64,000 bases of DNA from Polyangiaceae bacterium (GCA_013214025.1 JABSRN010000140.1:110399-174398); one strand, 5' to 3'; shown: positions 44,855 to 54,718, counted from the first letter of the stretch. Made by a program: numbers and translations. Notes: generated by a model not told the origin, from the letters alone.

Positions 44855-47134
44855 ATGCCGATCGGTGCGAACAAGATTGTATTGGGGCGGTTTGAGCCCA
44901 CCATGGAGTTGGCGACCAGCTGCTTCGGTCCGCTGCAGTTGGTCAAAATCACCACAGGTGCTGGAACCGGCTCGGCAGGCCTACTGCGCCTGGTGAAGCT
45001 GCCTCGAAACTGTTCCGAAAACGCGCTCAACGCCTTAGCCGATTCCGCCTGGAACTCCTTGGAACTCGAGGTGGAGGGAGTCTTGCCCTGCGCCGACGTT
45101 GTGATGTCGGGGGGCTCCTTAGGAGTGCTTTTCGATGTGGCGGTGGGGCAGTCCCTAAGGGCCGTGCATCACCTGGCTTCAGTTCGCAGAAAACCCGTCG
45201 GTATCTCCTTGGCCTTGCGGATCGTCTACGATCTCTTGGGTCATTTGCGTCTTTTGAACACCGCCGTCGACCAGCTCGATGTCGGCGAGTCGGGTTCTGC
45301 CCACGGTTGCTTGCGACCCGAACACATCATGCTGCTCACCACTGGGCAGAGTCTACTGATCGATCCTCTAGCCACCGCCGCGGCAGGTAGAATCGAGGGG
45401 CTCGAAGGACACCCCCAATTGGTCGCCTACTGCGCGCCCGAGCAACTCAAGACAGCTTCTCCCGCCGATGAAGTCGGCGACGTGTTCAGTGCGGGCGTAC
45501 TGCTCTGGGAGCTAATTTCCAACCGGCGCCTGTTCGTCGGAGCTGAGATGACCATCGGTCTCAAGGTGATGTCGTCGAAGATCCCGCGCCTAAAGGATGT
45601 TCGACGCCGCCAGGATGCTCCCATCCCCGACGGCATCGAGACTCTGGTCGCCCGTTGCCTCGACCGAGATCCCAAGAACCGAATCGCTACGCTGACAGAG
45701 CTGCGAGAGACCATCGAATCATGCGGCGAAGAGATGGCCACCACCGGACAGGTCGCGGACTACCTCGAGAGTCTTGCCGATGATCCCCTCCGGCGATTCC
45801 GCGCCGCCATCGTGAGCATGATCGATAGCGGCGAAGCGCAGCCGCTGAGCGAAACCGTGAAGCCGACGCCACAACCCGCGCTCATTACTAATCCCGCCGA
45901 AGCGATCGCAAAAAAACTGGTCGTGCAAGAGCTGGCGTCCTCTCCTGAGAGCAGTCGACGCAAGAGCGCCACGACCAACCCTGGCATGCCAGCAGTCCGG
46001 CCCCCAGCAACCGCTGCTTTCTCTTCGGGACATCGCGCTAGGCAGGTCACATTGCCGGGTGTGGCGACTCCTCCCCCCGGCTCGGCGATCGCACCCGGTT
46101 CGCTGGCGCCGAAACCCAACGCGGGCTCGGACTCATCTGCCGGCAGCGACGATTCGCCTCGGCTACCCCAGATCACCCAAAAGATCGACACGGATGCGCT
46201 CCCCGTCGCCGCCGCAGCGCCCAAGTCTCCAGCGGCGAAGCCGCCCCCGACCAAGAGTCAGGTCGCCAAGCCCCCGACCAAGAGTCAGGTCGCCAAGCCC
46301 CCGACCAAGAACCAGGTCGCCAAGCCATCGGACGACGCGAAGGACAGCCCGTCCACAGGCCTCACCGCGACAGATTCCGTCGCTATCCGCGAAGCGCTGT
46401 CGCAGGAAGAATCCCCTCCCGCCGTTAGCATCACGCCATCGTCTCAGGCCCACACGGTTCCGACTCCGCCTACTCAAAGAGACAACGCTTCGCCGGAACC
46501 GCCGGCGGCGGCAGGCTCTCCCGCCCCACCCGAGGGCATGCTCGACGTGCCGCCCATAGCGGCGCCAGCTGAGGATTTTGATGCAACAGTTTCGTCGCTA
46601 ACTGTCGACCTGACCCAGGCCTCTCCGGACGGACAACTCGATGGGGCGTCAGCGCCGGCACAGAGCAGTAACGACAACGTGACTGACTCCCAGGTCGAAA
46701 CGCCTCGTGTTGATGACGGACTGGCACTGGAATTCGACAGACGCCTCACCGCCACCCTGCGACGCGGAATGATGTTCGGCGCCCTAGGGATGCTGGGAGT
46801 TCAATGTGTTGTGTTCGGCCTGTGGAGCCTCCAAAATAGCGACACGACCCAAGCCAACGCAGCTACCAGCTCTAGCAACACCCCAGCGTCCGCCCCCCCG
46901 CCTCCTGCAGCCCCTCCCCCAGCCCCAATCGTTCCTGCCCCCGTCGACGAGCCCGTCGAGACGGCGGTCGAAGATGCTGGCCCTAGCGAAGAGGAGAAAG
47001 CCGCTGCGAAGAAAGCCACCAAAGAGGCTGCGGCCGCAGCTGCAGCAACAAAGCCCGTTAAGAAGTGGAAACCCACTAGGAAGTGGAAACCCAAGGTCAA
47101 GAAGAAGCGCAAGTACGTGCCTGACGATATTTGA
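44855..47134 (+). CDS. Membrane-anchored pseudokinase with repeat-rich linker
   Basis: 759 residues. The N-terminal 290 residues have a protein-kinase fold but key residues are lost: no Gly-rich loop is visible, the HRD motif reads HGCLRPEHIML (catalytic Asp to Cys, Asn to His) and DFG reads IDPL. YCAPEQL (APE) and GDVFSAGVLLWELIS are intact, so the C-lobe probably folds. A Pro/Ala/Ser linker (about 330-620) holds three copies of a nine-residue repeat (PTKSQVAKP). A membrane helix follows (GMMFGALGMLGVQCVVFGLW, about 632-652), then an Ala/Pro region and a basic tail (KKWKPTRKWKPK). The basic tail would lie outside the inner membrane if the kinase fold is cytoplasmic. Confidence 0.85.
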   Translation: MPIGANKIVLGRFEPTMELATSCFGPLQLVKITTGAGTGSAGLLRLVKLPRNCSENALNALADSAWNSLELEVEGVLPCADVVMSGGSLGVLFDVAVGQSLRAVHHLASVRRKPVGISLALRIVYDLLGHLRLLNTAVDQLDVGESGSAHGCLRPEHIMLLTTGQSLLIDPLATAAAGRIEGLEGHPQLVAYCAPEQLKTASPADEVGDVFSAGVLLWELISNRRLFVGAEMTIGLKVMSSKIPRLKDVRRRQDAPIPDGIETLVARCLDRDPKNRIATLTELRETIESCGEEMATTGQVADYLESLADDPLRRFRAAIVSMIDSGEAQPLSETVKPTPQPALITNPAEAIAKKLVVQELASSPESSRRKSATTNPGMPAVRPPATAAFSSGHRARQVTLPGVATPPPGSAIAPGSLAPKPNAGSDSSAGSDDSPRLPQITQKIDTDALPVAAAAPKSPAAKPPPTKSQVAKPPTKSQVAKPPTKNQVAKPSDDAKDSPSTGLTATDSVAIREALSQEESPPAVSITPSSQAHTVPTPPTQRDNASPEPPAAAGSPAPPEGMLDVPPIAAPAEDFDATVSSLTVDLTQASPDGQLDGASAPAQSSNDNVTDSQVETPRVDDGLALEFDRRLTATLRRGMMFGALGMLGVQCVVFGLWSLQNSDTTQANAATSSSNTPASAPPPPAAPPPAPIVPAPVDEPVETAVEDAGPSEEEKAAAKKATKEAAAAAAATKPVKKWKPTRKWKPKVKKKRKYVPDDI
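46247..46327 (+). repeat. Three 27-bp tandem repeats in the pseudokinase linker
   Basis: The unit encodes PTKSQVAKP. Copies 1 and 2 are identical; copy 3 differs (Ser to Asn). The 27-bp length keeps the frame, so the linker can lengthen or shorten. Confidence 0.9.
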
Positions 47135-47314
47135 GCCGTATTAACTCCCCGCCTGCTAGCGGCAATCGACCACTCTGGCCGTACCTGCCGGAGTCGTGAG
47201 CCCCCATGCAGCGTCCAGTTTTCTGCGGAGACTCCGGTGAGTGTTCGCGGGACACTGCACGGTGGGCGCGGCAGCGCGGTCGATTGCCGCTAGCAGGCGG
47301 ATCTCTGGTCTCGA

Positions 47315-47626
47315 ATGCCGAAATCCATCGCCGCCACCGGCTGGATCGTCGCCCTCGTCGCCCTCACTCTGGCCGCTCATGCCCGACTTCGCCGGCACAA
47401 GATCGACCGATTGTTCGGCGTCAGCAGGCGCCACGAATGGGACGTAGCTCCCTTAGAAGTTGGGCTCTGGATGATGTTGCTGGTGGTAGTCAGCGTCGCG
47501 CGCGTACTAGTGGACTCCCTACGCATGCGACACCGACACGGCCGCTACACCATGCCACTGCTAACTCTGTGCCTAGGCGCGATGCTCGCAGCGAGCTGGC
47601 TCGTCACCATCCTGCCCGCTCGATAG
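47315..47626 (+). CDS. Small three-helix membrane protein
   Basis: 103 residues with hydrophobic segments at about 8-22 (GWIVALVALTLAAHA), 49-66 (VGLWMMLLVVVSVARVLV) and 80-98 (MPLLTLCLGAMLAASWLVT), separated by Arg/His-rich loops. The ribosome site is weak. It is not recognised, and conservation would be needed to confirm it. Confidence 0.5.
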   Translation: MPKSIAATGWIVALVALTLAAHARLRRHKIDRLFGVSRRHEWDVAPLEVGLWMMLLVVVSVARVLVDSLRMRHRHGRYTMPLLTLCLGAMLAASWLVTILPAR

Positions 47627-47847
47627 GCAGCTAGCGGGCGCCGCACAACGTCGGCCTCCGGGCCGACCTCCAGGCCATCGCGAAACTCGGCGGCGCGCCA
47701 AGGACACCCTGCAGGCCACGAAAATCGTACGCCAGAGCAAACCAATCGAACACTGACGGCACCGTTCCCCTTTAGAACACTTTGAGGCGTGCCGTTGTAT
47801 GCTTCGCGATGGCGTGGCTATCCGGCCTCGGAGCAAAAGGCAGCTGT

Positions 47848-49656
47848 ATGACGGACTACGACGAACATTCGACCACTGGTGGCGGCTTCGCCGTGACTTC
47901 AGCCGGGCGCGCTGGCGCCTTCACGCCGGAGCAGTTCGGCGAAGAGCACCTCAAATATTACCAAGCGGCAGCCGAGTTCAGTCGCAACCAAGTGGAACCC
48001 CGCGCAGAGGACATCGATCACAAAAAGCCCGAGGTGCTGAGAGAACTCATGCAGCAAGCCGCGGACTTGGGCTTCTTCCTCGTTGAGGTCCCCGAAGAAT
48101 ATGGGGGCATGGCACTCGACAAAGCGACCAGCATGCTGATCGCCGAAGCCTTGTCGCCAGTCGGTTCATTTGCAGTGACCTATGGCGCCCACACCGGCAT
48201 CGGTACTCTGCCGTTGGTTTATTACGGGACCGGCGAACAGCGTAGCCGCTACCTGGAAAGACTCGCGAGTGGCGAGCTCATGGCCTCCTATTGTTTGAGC
48301 GAGCCCTCTAGCGGCTCCGACGCTCTCGCTGCCAAAACGACTGCCACGTTGAGCGCTGACGGCAAACACTACGTGCTGAACGGCACCAAGGCGTGGATCA
48401 CGAACGGCGGCTTCGCGGATCTATACACGGTCTTCGCCCAATTGGTGGACGGCGACTCTTTGAAGTTCTCCGCCTTTTTGATCGAGCGTAAAACTCCTGG
48501 AGTGAGCATCGGTAAGGAAGAACGAAAGCTCGGAATCCGCGGCAGCTCCACCACCTTGGTCATTCTCGATAACGTCAAGGTGCCCGTCGAAAACCTGCTC
48601 GGCGAAGTGGGTCGTGGGCACAAAATCGCCTTCAACATTTTGAACATCGGCCGCTGGAAGCTCGGCATCGGTTCCGTCGGCGCAGCCAAATATGCATTGG
48701 GTGAAGGCGTTCGCTACGCCAAAGAACGCGTGCAATTCAAACGACCGATTTCGGAGTTCGGACTGATTCGCCAAAAAATCGCGACCAGCGCGCAGCTCAT
48801 CTACGCCGGTGAAAGCATGGCCTATCGCACCGCCGGCTTGGTGGATGCCGCAACCGCGAAGCTCGACAAGAGCGATCCGGAGTATTTCAAGAAGGCCATC
48901 AACATCATCGAAGAGTACACCATCGAAGCCTCGATTCTGAAGGTGTTCTGCTCGGACGCACTCGCCTTCGTGGTGGACGAAATGCTCCAGGTGCACGGTG
49001 GCAACGGATACACCGAGGACTACACCGTCGAGCGACTATTTCGAGATGCCCGCATCATGCGAATATTTGAGGGCACCAATGAAGTGAACCGGCTGCTCAT
49101 TCCCGCGACCCTTCTCAAACGCGCGCTGCAAGGGCGCCTGCCCTTGCTGGAATTCGCCGAGCAGACCAAAAAGGAACTCTCGGGCCCCGGGCGACTTCCC
49201 ACACGCGGCACGGGACCGATGGCGGACGAAGCGAGAGCCAGCGAACTAGCGAAACGCGCGGTGGTCTATTGCGCGAGCTACGCGGCGACGAAATATCTGG
49301 ACGCACTGAAGAACAAGCAGCGCGTACTCGGCGAACTGGCCGACGCCATCGCCCACCTCTACGGGATGGACTCGGTTATCGCCCGAGCGGAACGTATCAC
49401 CCAAGCTCATGGCGAAGACGACGAGCTCACCAAGGTCCACTGCGCATTGGCCTCCTTGTACTGCTTCGAGGCCCGCGCGAGTATTTTCCAGAGCCTGCAG
49501 CGCATTGCGATGATGATCAGCGAAGACGACGAACTCGATTTGCTGTACGAGCGGCTCGGAAAGCTCGACCAACGTTACCGCGTGGACGTTATGGGGCTAC
49601 AAGAGCGGGTGGCGGAATATATCCTCCAGAACGACGGCTACAAGTTGAGCCACTGA
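47848..49656 (+). CDS. Acyl-CoA dehydrogenase, long form
   Basis: 602 residues from ATG 47848 (AAAAGG 8-9 nt upstream). FAD-dependent dehydrogenase landmarks: EYGGMALDK, YCLSEPSSGSDALA, KAWITNGGFADLYTVFAQ, QVHGGNGYTEDYTVERLFRD and FEGTNEVNRLL, which carries the catalytic Glu. The C-terminal 160 residues form an extra helical domain, as in VLCAD-like/FadE long forms. It probably oxidises a fatty or steroid-derived acyl-CoA, the step after an acyl-CoA ligase like that at 39045. Confidence 0.92.
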   Translation: MTDYDEHSTTGGGFAVTSAGRAGAFTPEQFGEEHLKYYQAAAEFSRNQVEPRAEDIDHKKPEVLRELMQQAADLGFFLVEVPEEYGGMALDKATSMLIAEALSPVGSFAVTYGAHTGIGTLPLVYYGTGEQRSRYLERLASGELMASYCLSEPSSGSDALAAKTTATLSADGKHYVLNGTKAWITNGGFADLYTVFAQLVDGDSLKFSAFLIERKTPGVSIGKEERKLGIRGSSTTLVILDNVKVPVENLLGEVGRGHKIAFNILNIGRWKLGIGSVGAAKYALGEGVRYAKERVQFKRPISEFGLIRQKIATSAQLIYAGESMAYRTAGLVDAATAKLDKSDPEYFKKAINIIEEYTIEASILKVFCSDALAFVVDEMLQVHGGNGYTEDYTVERLFRDARIMRIFEGTNEVNRLLIPATLLKRALQGRLPLLEFAEQTKKELSGPGRLPTRGTGPMADEARASELAKRAVVYCASYAATKYLDALKNKQRVLGELADAIAHLYGMDSVIARAERITQAHGEDDELTKVHCALASLYCFEARASIFQSLQRIAMMISEDDELDLLYERLGKLDQRYRVDVMGLQERVAEYILQNDGYKLSH

Positions 49657-49719
49657 ATCTCTCTACCGGCGACTCTGCCAACGAATGACCGAACTCCTGC
49701 ACCATGTGTTAACGCGGAG

Positions 49720-51117
49720 CTACAAGCCGAGACGGAGATGATAGGACTTCGGCCGGGTTAGTTGCTCAAAGCCGATTCGAGAGAGAGTCGTTCCACGACC
49801 AGAATATTTCACTCCAGTCCAAGCCAATCCAGGGTCGAGATAGTCGCAACGGTTCATGAACCAGGTGCCAGTATGCACTCGCCGCCCCAAGGACATGGCG
49901 GCCTCTTCGTCGGCAGTCCAGACCGATGCCGTCAAACCGTAAACGCTGTCGTTCATCATCCGAACCGCTTCGTGATCTCCGCCCACAGACATGATGCCGA
50001 CGATGGGGCCGAAACTCTCCTCGTCCATCACCAACATTCCATGCTGTACGTCCACCAGCACCTGAGGCGCCAGGTAGCCACGCTCCGGAGCGTGTTCACT
50101 GAAACCACCGACATCGATCAGCTGACGAGCACCGGCAAGTACCGCCTGGTCGGCATGCTCGAGTACACGCCGGGCGGCTGCCGGACGTACGAGCGGACCG
50201 AGGGTGGTGTTTGCGTCCGTCGGATCTCCTAGAACATAGCTGCCCACTTGAGCTGTGTACGCTTCGACAAATTCATCATATCGAGCTTGGTCCACGTAGA
50301 TTCGCTCAATTCCGCAGCATGACTGCCCGGCATTATAAAATGCGCCGTCCACCAGCGAGCTGACAGCCGCTTCTAGATCCACATCGGAGCGCACATAGGC
50401 GGGATCGTTGCCCCCGAGTTCAAGGCCTGTCGCCAAGAATCTTGCCGCCGCCGCTCTCTCGATGGCTCGACCACCCGCCACCGAACCCGTGAACGCTACG
50501 TAGTCCACGCCGCCCCGGCTCTCGATCATATGCGCCACGTTCTCGTGACTCGTGTGCACATATTGGAAGACATGTTGGGGCAAACCGGACTCGCTGAAGG
50601 CCTCCCCCATTCGCTCAGCGCAAAGCGCCGTTTGCTCTGAGTGCCGAAGAATCACCGAATTGCCCGCGAGCAACGCCGGCACGACGGAGTTGACTGCTGT
50701 GAGGTACGGGTAATTCCAAGGCGCGACGGTCAACACGACCCCGTGGGGGACCCGTTGGATGAGCCGCCGGAAACCGGCTTTCTGAGGGAGCTCGATGTCC
50801 GCCAGCGCGCCTTCGGCGATGCCCATCATGTAACGCGCTCGCTCGGCCAGCCCGCGTAACTCGCCCGCACTATCGCGGATCGGTCGGCCCATTTGCCAGG
50901 TGAGCTCCTCCCCTAGAATGTCAGCCTTCGACATCAAGGAATCCACGAAGGCGCCTACCACAGCGACCCGTTCCGGGATCGTAGTGCGGGCCCAGGCATC
51001 TCCAGCGCTGCGAGAACGGCCGATACTTTGCCGGAGCTCCTCGGCGTTCAACCGCGGCCGCTCCGCGTATACCTTGCCGTCGACGGGAGAAATGATCTTA
51101 AGAACGTCTGCGGACAT
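49720..51117 (-). CDS. Aldehyde dehydrogenase
   Basis: 465 residues from ATG 51117 (a GTG 12 codons upstream is also possible). NAD-binding and catalytic motifs: APWNYPYLTAVN, FTGSVAGGRAIE, LELGGNDPAYV (general base Glu) and NAGQSCCGIERIYV (nucleophile Cys). The C-terminal EESFGPIVGIM and TGTWFMNRCDYLDPG fit semialdehyde/succinate-semialdehyde-type enzymes. It converges on the acyl-CoA dehydrogenase gene. The substrate is not predicted. Confidence 0.92.
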   Translation of the reverse strand: MSADVLKIISPVDGKVYAERPRLNAEELRQSIGRSRSAGDAWARTTIPERVAVVGAFVDSLMSKADILGEELTWQMGRPIRDSAGELRGLAERARYMMGIAEGALADIELPQKAGFRRLIQRVPHGVVLTVAPWNYPYLTAVNSVVPALLAGNSVILRHSEQTALCAERMGEAFSESGLPQHVFQYVHTSHENVAHMIESRGGVDYVAFTGSVAGGRAIERAAAARFLATGLELGGNDPAYVRSDVDLEAAVSSLVDGAFYNAGQSCCGIERIYVDQARYDEFVEAYTAQVGSYVLGDPTDANTTLGPLVRPAAARRVLEHADQAVLAGARQLIDVGGFSEHAPERGYLAPQVLVDVQHGMLVMDEESFGPIVGIMSVGGDHEAVRMMNDSVYGLTASVWTADEEAAMSLGRRVHTGTWFMNRCDYLDPGLAWTGVKYSGRGTTLSRIGFEQLTRPKSYHLRLGL

Positions 51118-51317
51118 GACTGGAAGCTCGGAATCAGCGACTGGACTCGGCACGATAGATCAGCCGCGCTCAATCCACCATGACGTCGTCCCGCACTTTG
51201 CGCGCCGCGGAGCCATGACTCCCGGGCGCGTTCCGGCCCGCCCCACAGACGTAAAATTCGGCCTGCCCGGCCAGAATAGCTTCGACCCCCGGCGCGAACC
51301 CGATTAGCTCCGAAGGT

Positions 51318-52454
51318 ATGACTCAGCCCCGTCTGCATTCCCCCGGCACGCTCTCGCGACCTTGGCGCACGCTTATCGCGCTGGCTGCCCTATTCGCTAT
51401 TGGATGTGGAACTCCGCCACCCCGCACGGCTTCCCGGCCCGCGATTGCCGAGGCGGTTCATACGGATGCGACGGGCTGCGAACGCGCGTCGTTGGCGCTC
51501 CCAGAGGATACCGCCGTGGGAACGATCGCCGGTGAAACGGTGCTGTTCAGCGATCTCGGAGCACAGCCCGCCGAGGGAGAACGCCGCGCGCTGCACGAAT
51601 ATTGCGAATCGGTGGCCAGCATTCGGGACAAAGCGTGGGGTCTCTTTCTGGATGGCGAACTTCTCGCCTCCGCGGCCAAGGACGCGAGACTCTCTGAACA
51701 GGACCTCTTAGAAAAAGTAGCCGCTGAGCGAACCCCTGAGCCCACCGACAGCGAGATCCAAAAGTACTACCAATCGATCGCTGACAAGGACACGGCCCCC
51801 CTCGATTCTCTTCGAGACGAGTTGATCCGAGATCTGAAGGGGCACTACGGCAGGAGAGCGTTGGTCGCCTACGTATCCGAATTGCGCGCGAAGGCCACCT
51901 ATACCAACGCCTTACCCAACCTGAGCCCACCGCCGTCGGAGATCCCCACTTACACTCATACGCCCCTGTGGGGTCCCGACTCAGCTCCCGTCACCGTGAC
52001 AGAGTTCGGAGATTTCGAATGTCCGTACTGCGGGCGGGCGGCAGAAACCCTTCATGCTCTGAAGGAAATATACGGCGACCGAATTCGAATCGCCTACCGG
52101 CACATGCCCCTCGGCTTTCACCGAAATGCTCAGCTGGCCGCCACACTCTCTCAGTGCGCCCAGGCCCAGGGGAAGTTTTGGGATGTTCATGACCGCTTCT
52201 TTGCCCACCAGGGCTCTCTCGATGGCGAGGCGATGCGGTCGATTCTGGCCGAGGCCGGAGTCGACATGGCTGGCATCGATCGCTGTCTGGCGAGCGGCGA
52301 GGCCGCTCAACAAGTCGCTCGCGATATCTCCCTCGCCGAACAGGTGGGAGTTCGCGGAACCCCCAGTTTTTACGTCAATGGGCGCAAACCGAACTCACCC
52401 GCCCTGGGCGGTCTGACAAGCCTGATTGAGCTGGAATTCCAGCGAAACAAATAG
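51318..52454 (+). CDS. DsbA-like thioredoxin-fold lipoprotein with N-terminal chaperone-like region
   Basis: 378 residues. The lipoprotein signal ends LFAIGC (Cys at about 30). Residues about 65-195 resemble a SurA/parvulin-type N-terminal helical domain (GTIAGETVLFSDLG, WGLFLDGELLASAAKDARLS). The C-terminal 170 residues are a DsbA/thioredoxin_4 domain with the active site DFECPYCGRAAE and the cis-Pro loop GTPSFYVNG. It probably forms or isomerises disulfides at the outer face of the inner membrane or at the outer membrane, which would serve the many Cys-rich lipoproteins. Confidence 0.88.
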   Translation: MTQPRLHSPGTLSRPWRTLIALAALFAIGCGTPPPRTASRPAIAEAVHTDATGCERASLALPEDTAVGTIAGETVLFSDLGAQPAEGERRALHEYCESVASIRDKAWGLFLDGELLASAAKDARLSEQDLLEKVAAERTPEPTDSEIQKYYQSIADKDTAPLDSLRDELIRDLKGHYGRRALVAYVSELRAKATYTNALPNLSPPPSEIPTYTHTPLWGPDSAPVTVTEFGDFECPYCGRAAETLHALKEIYGDRIRIAYRHMPLGFHRNAQLAATLSQCAQAQGKFWDVHDRFFAHQGSLDGEAMRSILAEAGVDMAGIDRCLASGEAAQQVARDISLAEQVGVRGTPSFYVNGRKPNSPALGGLTSLIELEFQRNK

Positions 52455-52543
52455 CCCCCTGCCACCTCGCGAATTGTTCGTTCTTCGGCGGGATCCGCCG
52501 CTATGATTCGTCGGAGCGTCCCCAAACTCGGACGCCGCGTGTG

Positions 52544-53167
52544 ATGTCCTCCGTCAGTATCGAAGCCCAGAGAAGCGTCATCGCGGGAGCCCATCTCACT
52601 GTGTGCTCTCAGTGCGCCGGCAGTTTCCCCCTATATGATGTGCTGCGTTTTCATGACCACGCGGTCTGCGCCTATTGCAAACCGGCTTTTTTTCAGCGTT
52701 TCAAAGAAGGTCTTCCGGTCACCGGAACTCTCGATTTCGCCTCAGCGGCGATGCGAGCGCTGGCCAAAATTATCGATTGGTCGCTGCTCAGCCTGCTGCA
52801 AATCCCAATAGCCAGCCTCATGGAGGCGTTTGGCGTCGAGGGCGACCGCGGGCTGTCAGTGCTGGTTCCCTTGTTGGGTCTCCTGGGAGTCACCACCGCG
52901 CTCCAGCTCGTTTACCATACAGGGTTCGTCGGACGATTCGGGGCCACCCCCGGGAAGCTGGCACTACGCATGACAGTTGTCACCCCCGAAGGCCAGTCAG
53001 TGGGCTACGCGCGAGCCTTCGCGCGGGCGGCCGCGGAACATCTCAGCATGTGGCTGTGCGGCTTGGGATACCTCACAGCGCTGTTCGATCCGGAACGTCG
53101 CGCACTCCACGATCACATTTGCGCAACTCGGGTGACCCGCATCCGGTCAGCGAGGCGACGACCGTGA
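52544..53167 (+). CDS. RDD-family membrane protein with N-terminal zinc ribbon
   Basis: 207 residues. The N-terminus carries C-x2-C ... C-x2-C (VCSQCAGSFPLY...AVCAYCKP), a probable zinc ribbon. An RDD domain of about three membrane helices follows (AAMRALAKIIDWSLLSLLQI, TPGKLALRMTVVTPEGQSVG, FDPERRALHDHICATRV). It is the first gene of a ten-gene run; the next gene starts at a GTGA overlap. RDD proteins are usually thought to be transporters or membrane factors. Confidence 0.85.
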   Translation: MSSVSIEAQRSVIAGAHLTVCSQCAGSFPLYDVLRFHDHAVCAYCKPAFFQRFKEGLPVTGTLDFASAAMRALAKIIDWSLLSLLQIPIASLMEAFGVEGDRGLSVLVPLLGLLGVTTALQLVYHTGFVGRFGATPGKLALRMTVVTPEGQSVGYARAFARAAAEHLSMWLCGLGYLTALFDPERRALHDHICATRVTRIRSARRRP

Positions 53168-53712
53168 CGCGGCCTCCCCATGAGTGCCAACGATGTGGCC
53201 GGAGCATCCCTCTAGAATCCGCCTCCGGTTCCTCATTCCTACGTTGCGCCTGCGGCGCCACAGCCCGAGTCGACCTTTTCGTGCGGTATTTCGAGCCCTT
53301 CCCTACTGGAAGCGCCGCAGCGGAACGGACAGCGGATCAAGCCAGTTGCTTCTTTCATGAGTCCAAGACCGCGCAAGCACCCTGCGATTTGTGCGGGCGC
53401 TACCTCTGCTCTACCTGTCAAGTATCCGTAGACAAGCTGCAACTCTGCCCGAGCTGCCTCGAAGGTCCAGCGGTGAAGGCAGGCTATTCCCGATTGGAGA
53501 ACCAGCGCCCGCTGCACGACACCGTAACCCTGAGCCTATCGCTCATCCCTTGTCTGTTCCCGATCACCGTATACCGACTCTTTCGCTATTACGGTAGCGA
53601 CTGCGGAGTGACGCCCCGCAGCCGCTACCGTAATTGGATAGCCTCCGTGCTCGTGCTCATGCAACTCCTGGGAGCACTCGCTCTGCTTGCCCTGGCGGTG
53701 AGCGATGCTTGA
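53164..53712 (+). CDS. Zinc-ribbon/B-box-like membrane protein
   Basis: 182 residues from GTG 53164, which overlaps the preceding TGA as GTGA. Cys pairs at the N-terminus (ECQRCGRS, LRCACGATA) and a B-box-like cluster (CFFHESKTAQAPCDLCGRYL, then CSTCQ and CPSC) precede two hydrophobic segments (TVTLSLSLIPCLFPITVYRL and WIASVLVLMQLLGALALLAL). The family is known from Myxococcota as zinc-finger membrane proteins without defined role. It is coupled to its neighbours on both sides. Confidence 0.8.
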   Translation: MTRPPHECQRCGRSIPLESASGSSFLRCACGATARVDLFVRYFEPFPTGSAAAERTADQASCFFHESKTAQAPCDLCGRYLCSTCQVSVDKLQLCPSCLEGPAVKAGYSRLENQRPLHDTVTLSLSLIPCLFPITVYRLFRYYGSDCGVTPRSRYRNWIASVLVLMQLLGALALLALAVSDA

Positions 53713-54718
53713 CGCGGTCGAGCAACGGTATCAGCGCTTGCTCGGCCGCAGCCGATCCGCCTGGGGACACCACGAACTGTGGCTCGGAACGGACCATCTG
53801 CTCGCGATCGAAACCGCCGGGTACATCCAGCGTTATCACCGTGTCGAGTATGGCGATGTCTTAGCCGTTCACTCCCGACAAACACGGCATTGGTGGGTTC
53901 GACTTTTGGTGCTAGCGGCCGCAGCGTGCATCCCCATCAAAATAGGGTTCATCGGTACGGTCACGAGCACCCTGGCCGCATCATTCGTGGGGGGCATACT
54001 GGGGGGGCTGGCCTTGCTCAGCCTACTTCACGGACGGAGCGTGCAGACCACTCTCTACACCGCCGTGCAAGCGCTCCCTCTGCCTTCACTCAACACCGTG
54101 TCTAAAGCCAAACGCGGGATGGACGAACTTCGCAAACGTATCATTCTCGCTCAAGGCGCCCACTCACCCGAAGCCAGCCATCGGAATCCGCCCGAACTGG
54201 ACCCCCAGCTAGATCTTGGCGCCCACAGCTCCGCCAAACTGTTGACGGCAAATCAGCTGCGCGCCGTTACCCTCGGCTTGGGCATGGCCCTGCTCTGCCA
54301 GAGCTTGGTCGCCACTCTCCTCCTTTACGTCGTCGCCCATGCCGCTCTCGCTGCCCTATTGTTCCTGTTAGTAGTCCCCATTCTCGCAACGTCTATCTTG
54401 ACCCTGGTGGCAACCCCCGAGCAGGCTCGAGTGCGAAACTCTGCGAAGGTCGCCGTCGCATACGGTCTCACGTCCAGTGGGCTATACACCACACTCGGCG
54501 CGGTGCTCAACGTGAGCCAACGTTTTCGCGGCGATGGGATGATCTCAAACGTATTTCAACAGCTCGCCGCTGGCGCCACCCGCCCCGGGCTCACACGCGT
54601 GAGTTTCACGGCCTGCGCGCTCGGCGGAGCCATCCTCGGGTTGGGAGTGCTGCTGCAAATCTCGCGGCGGGCTCCGTCACCCAGCACGCCCACGCCCCCG
54701 CCGGACTTCGGCCCATGA
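53705..54718 (+). CDS. Multi-pass membrane protein with PH-like N-terminus
   Basis: 337 residues overlapping the previous gene by 8 nt. The N-terminal part (about 20-60; HELWLGTDHLLAIETAGYIQ) has the look of a bacterial PH-like domain. Two hydrophobic hairpins (about 63-110) and a later block of about four helices (AVTLGLGMALLCQSLVATLL, LAALLFLLVVPILATSILTL) follow, with a Pro-rich tail. It is not a recognised family. The operon context suggests a membrane component of the MoxR-dependent assembly. Confidence 0.8.
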   Translation: MLDAVEQRYQRLLGRSRSAWGHHELWLGTDHLLAIETAGYIQRYHRVEYGDVLAVHSRQTRHWWVRLLVLAAAACIPIKIGFIGTVTSTLAASFVGGILGGLALLSLLHGRSVQTTLYTAVQALPLPSLNTVSKAKRGMDELRKRIILAQGAHSPEASHRNPPELDPQLDLGAHSSAKLLTANQLRAVTLGLGMALLCQSLVATLLLYVVAHAALAALLFLLVVPILATSILTLVATPEQARVRNSAKVAVAYGLTSSGLYTTLGAVLNVSQRFRGDGMISNVFQQLAAGATRPGLTRVSFTACALGGAILGLGVLLQISRRAPSPSTPTPPPDFGP

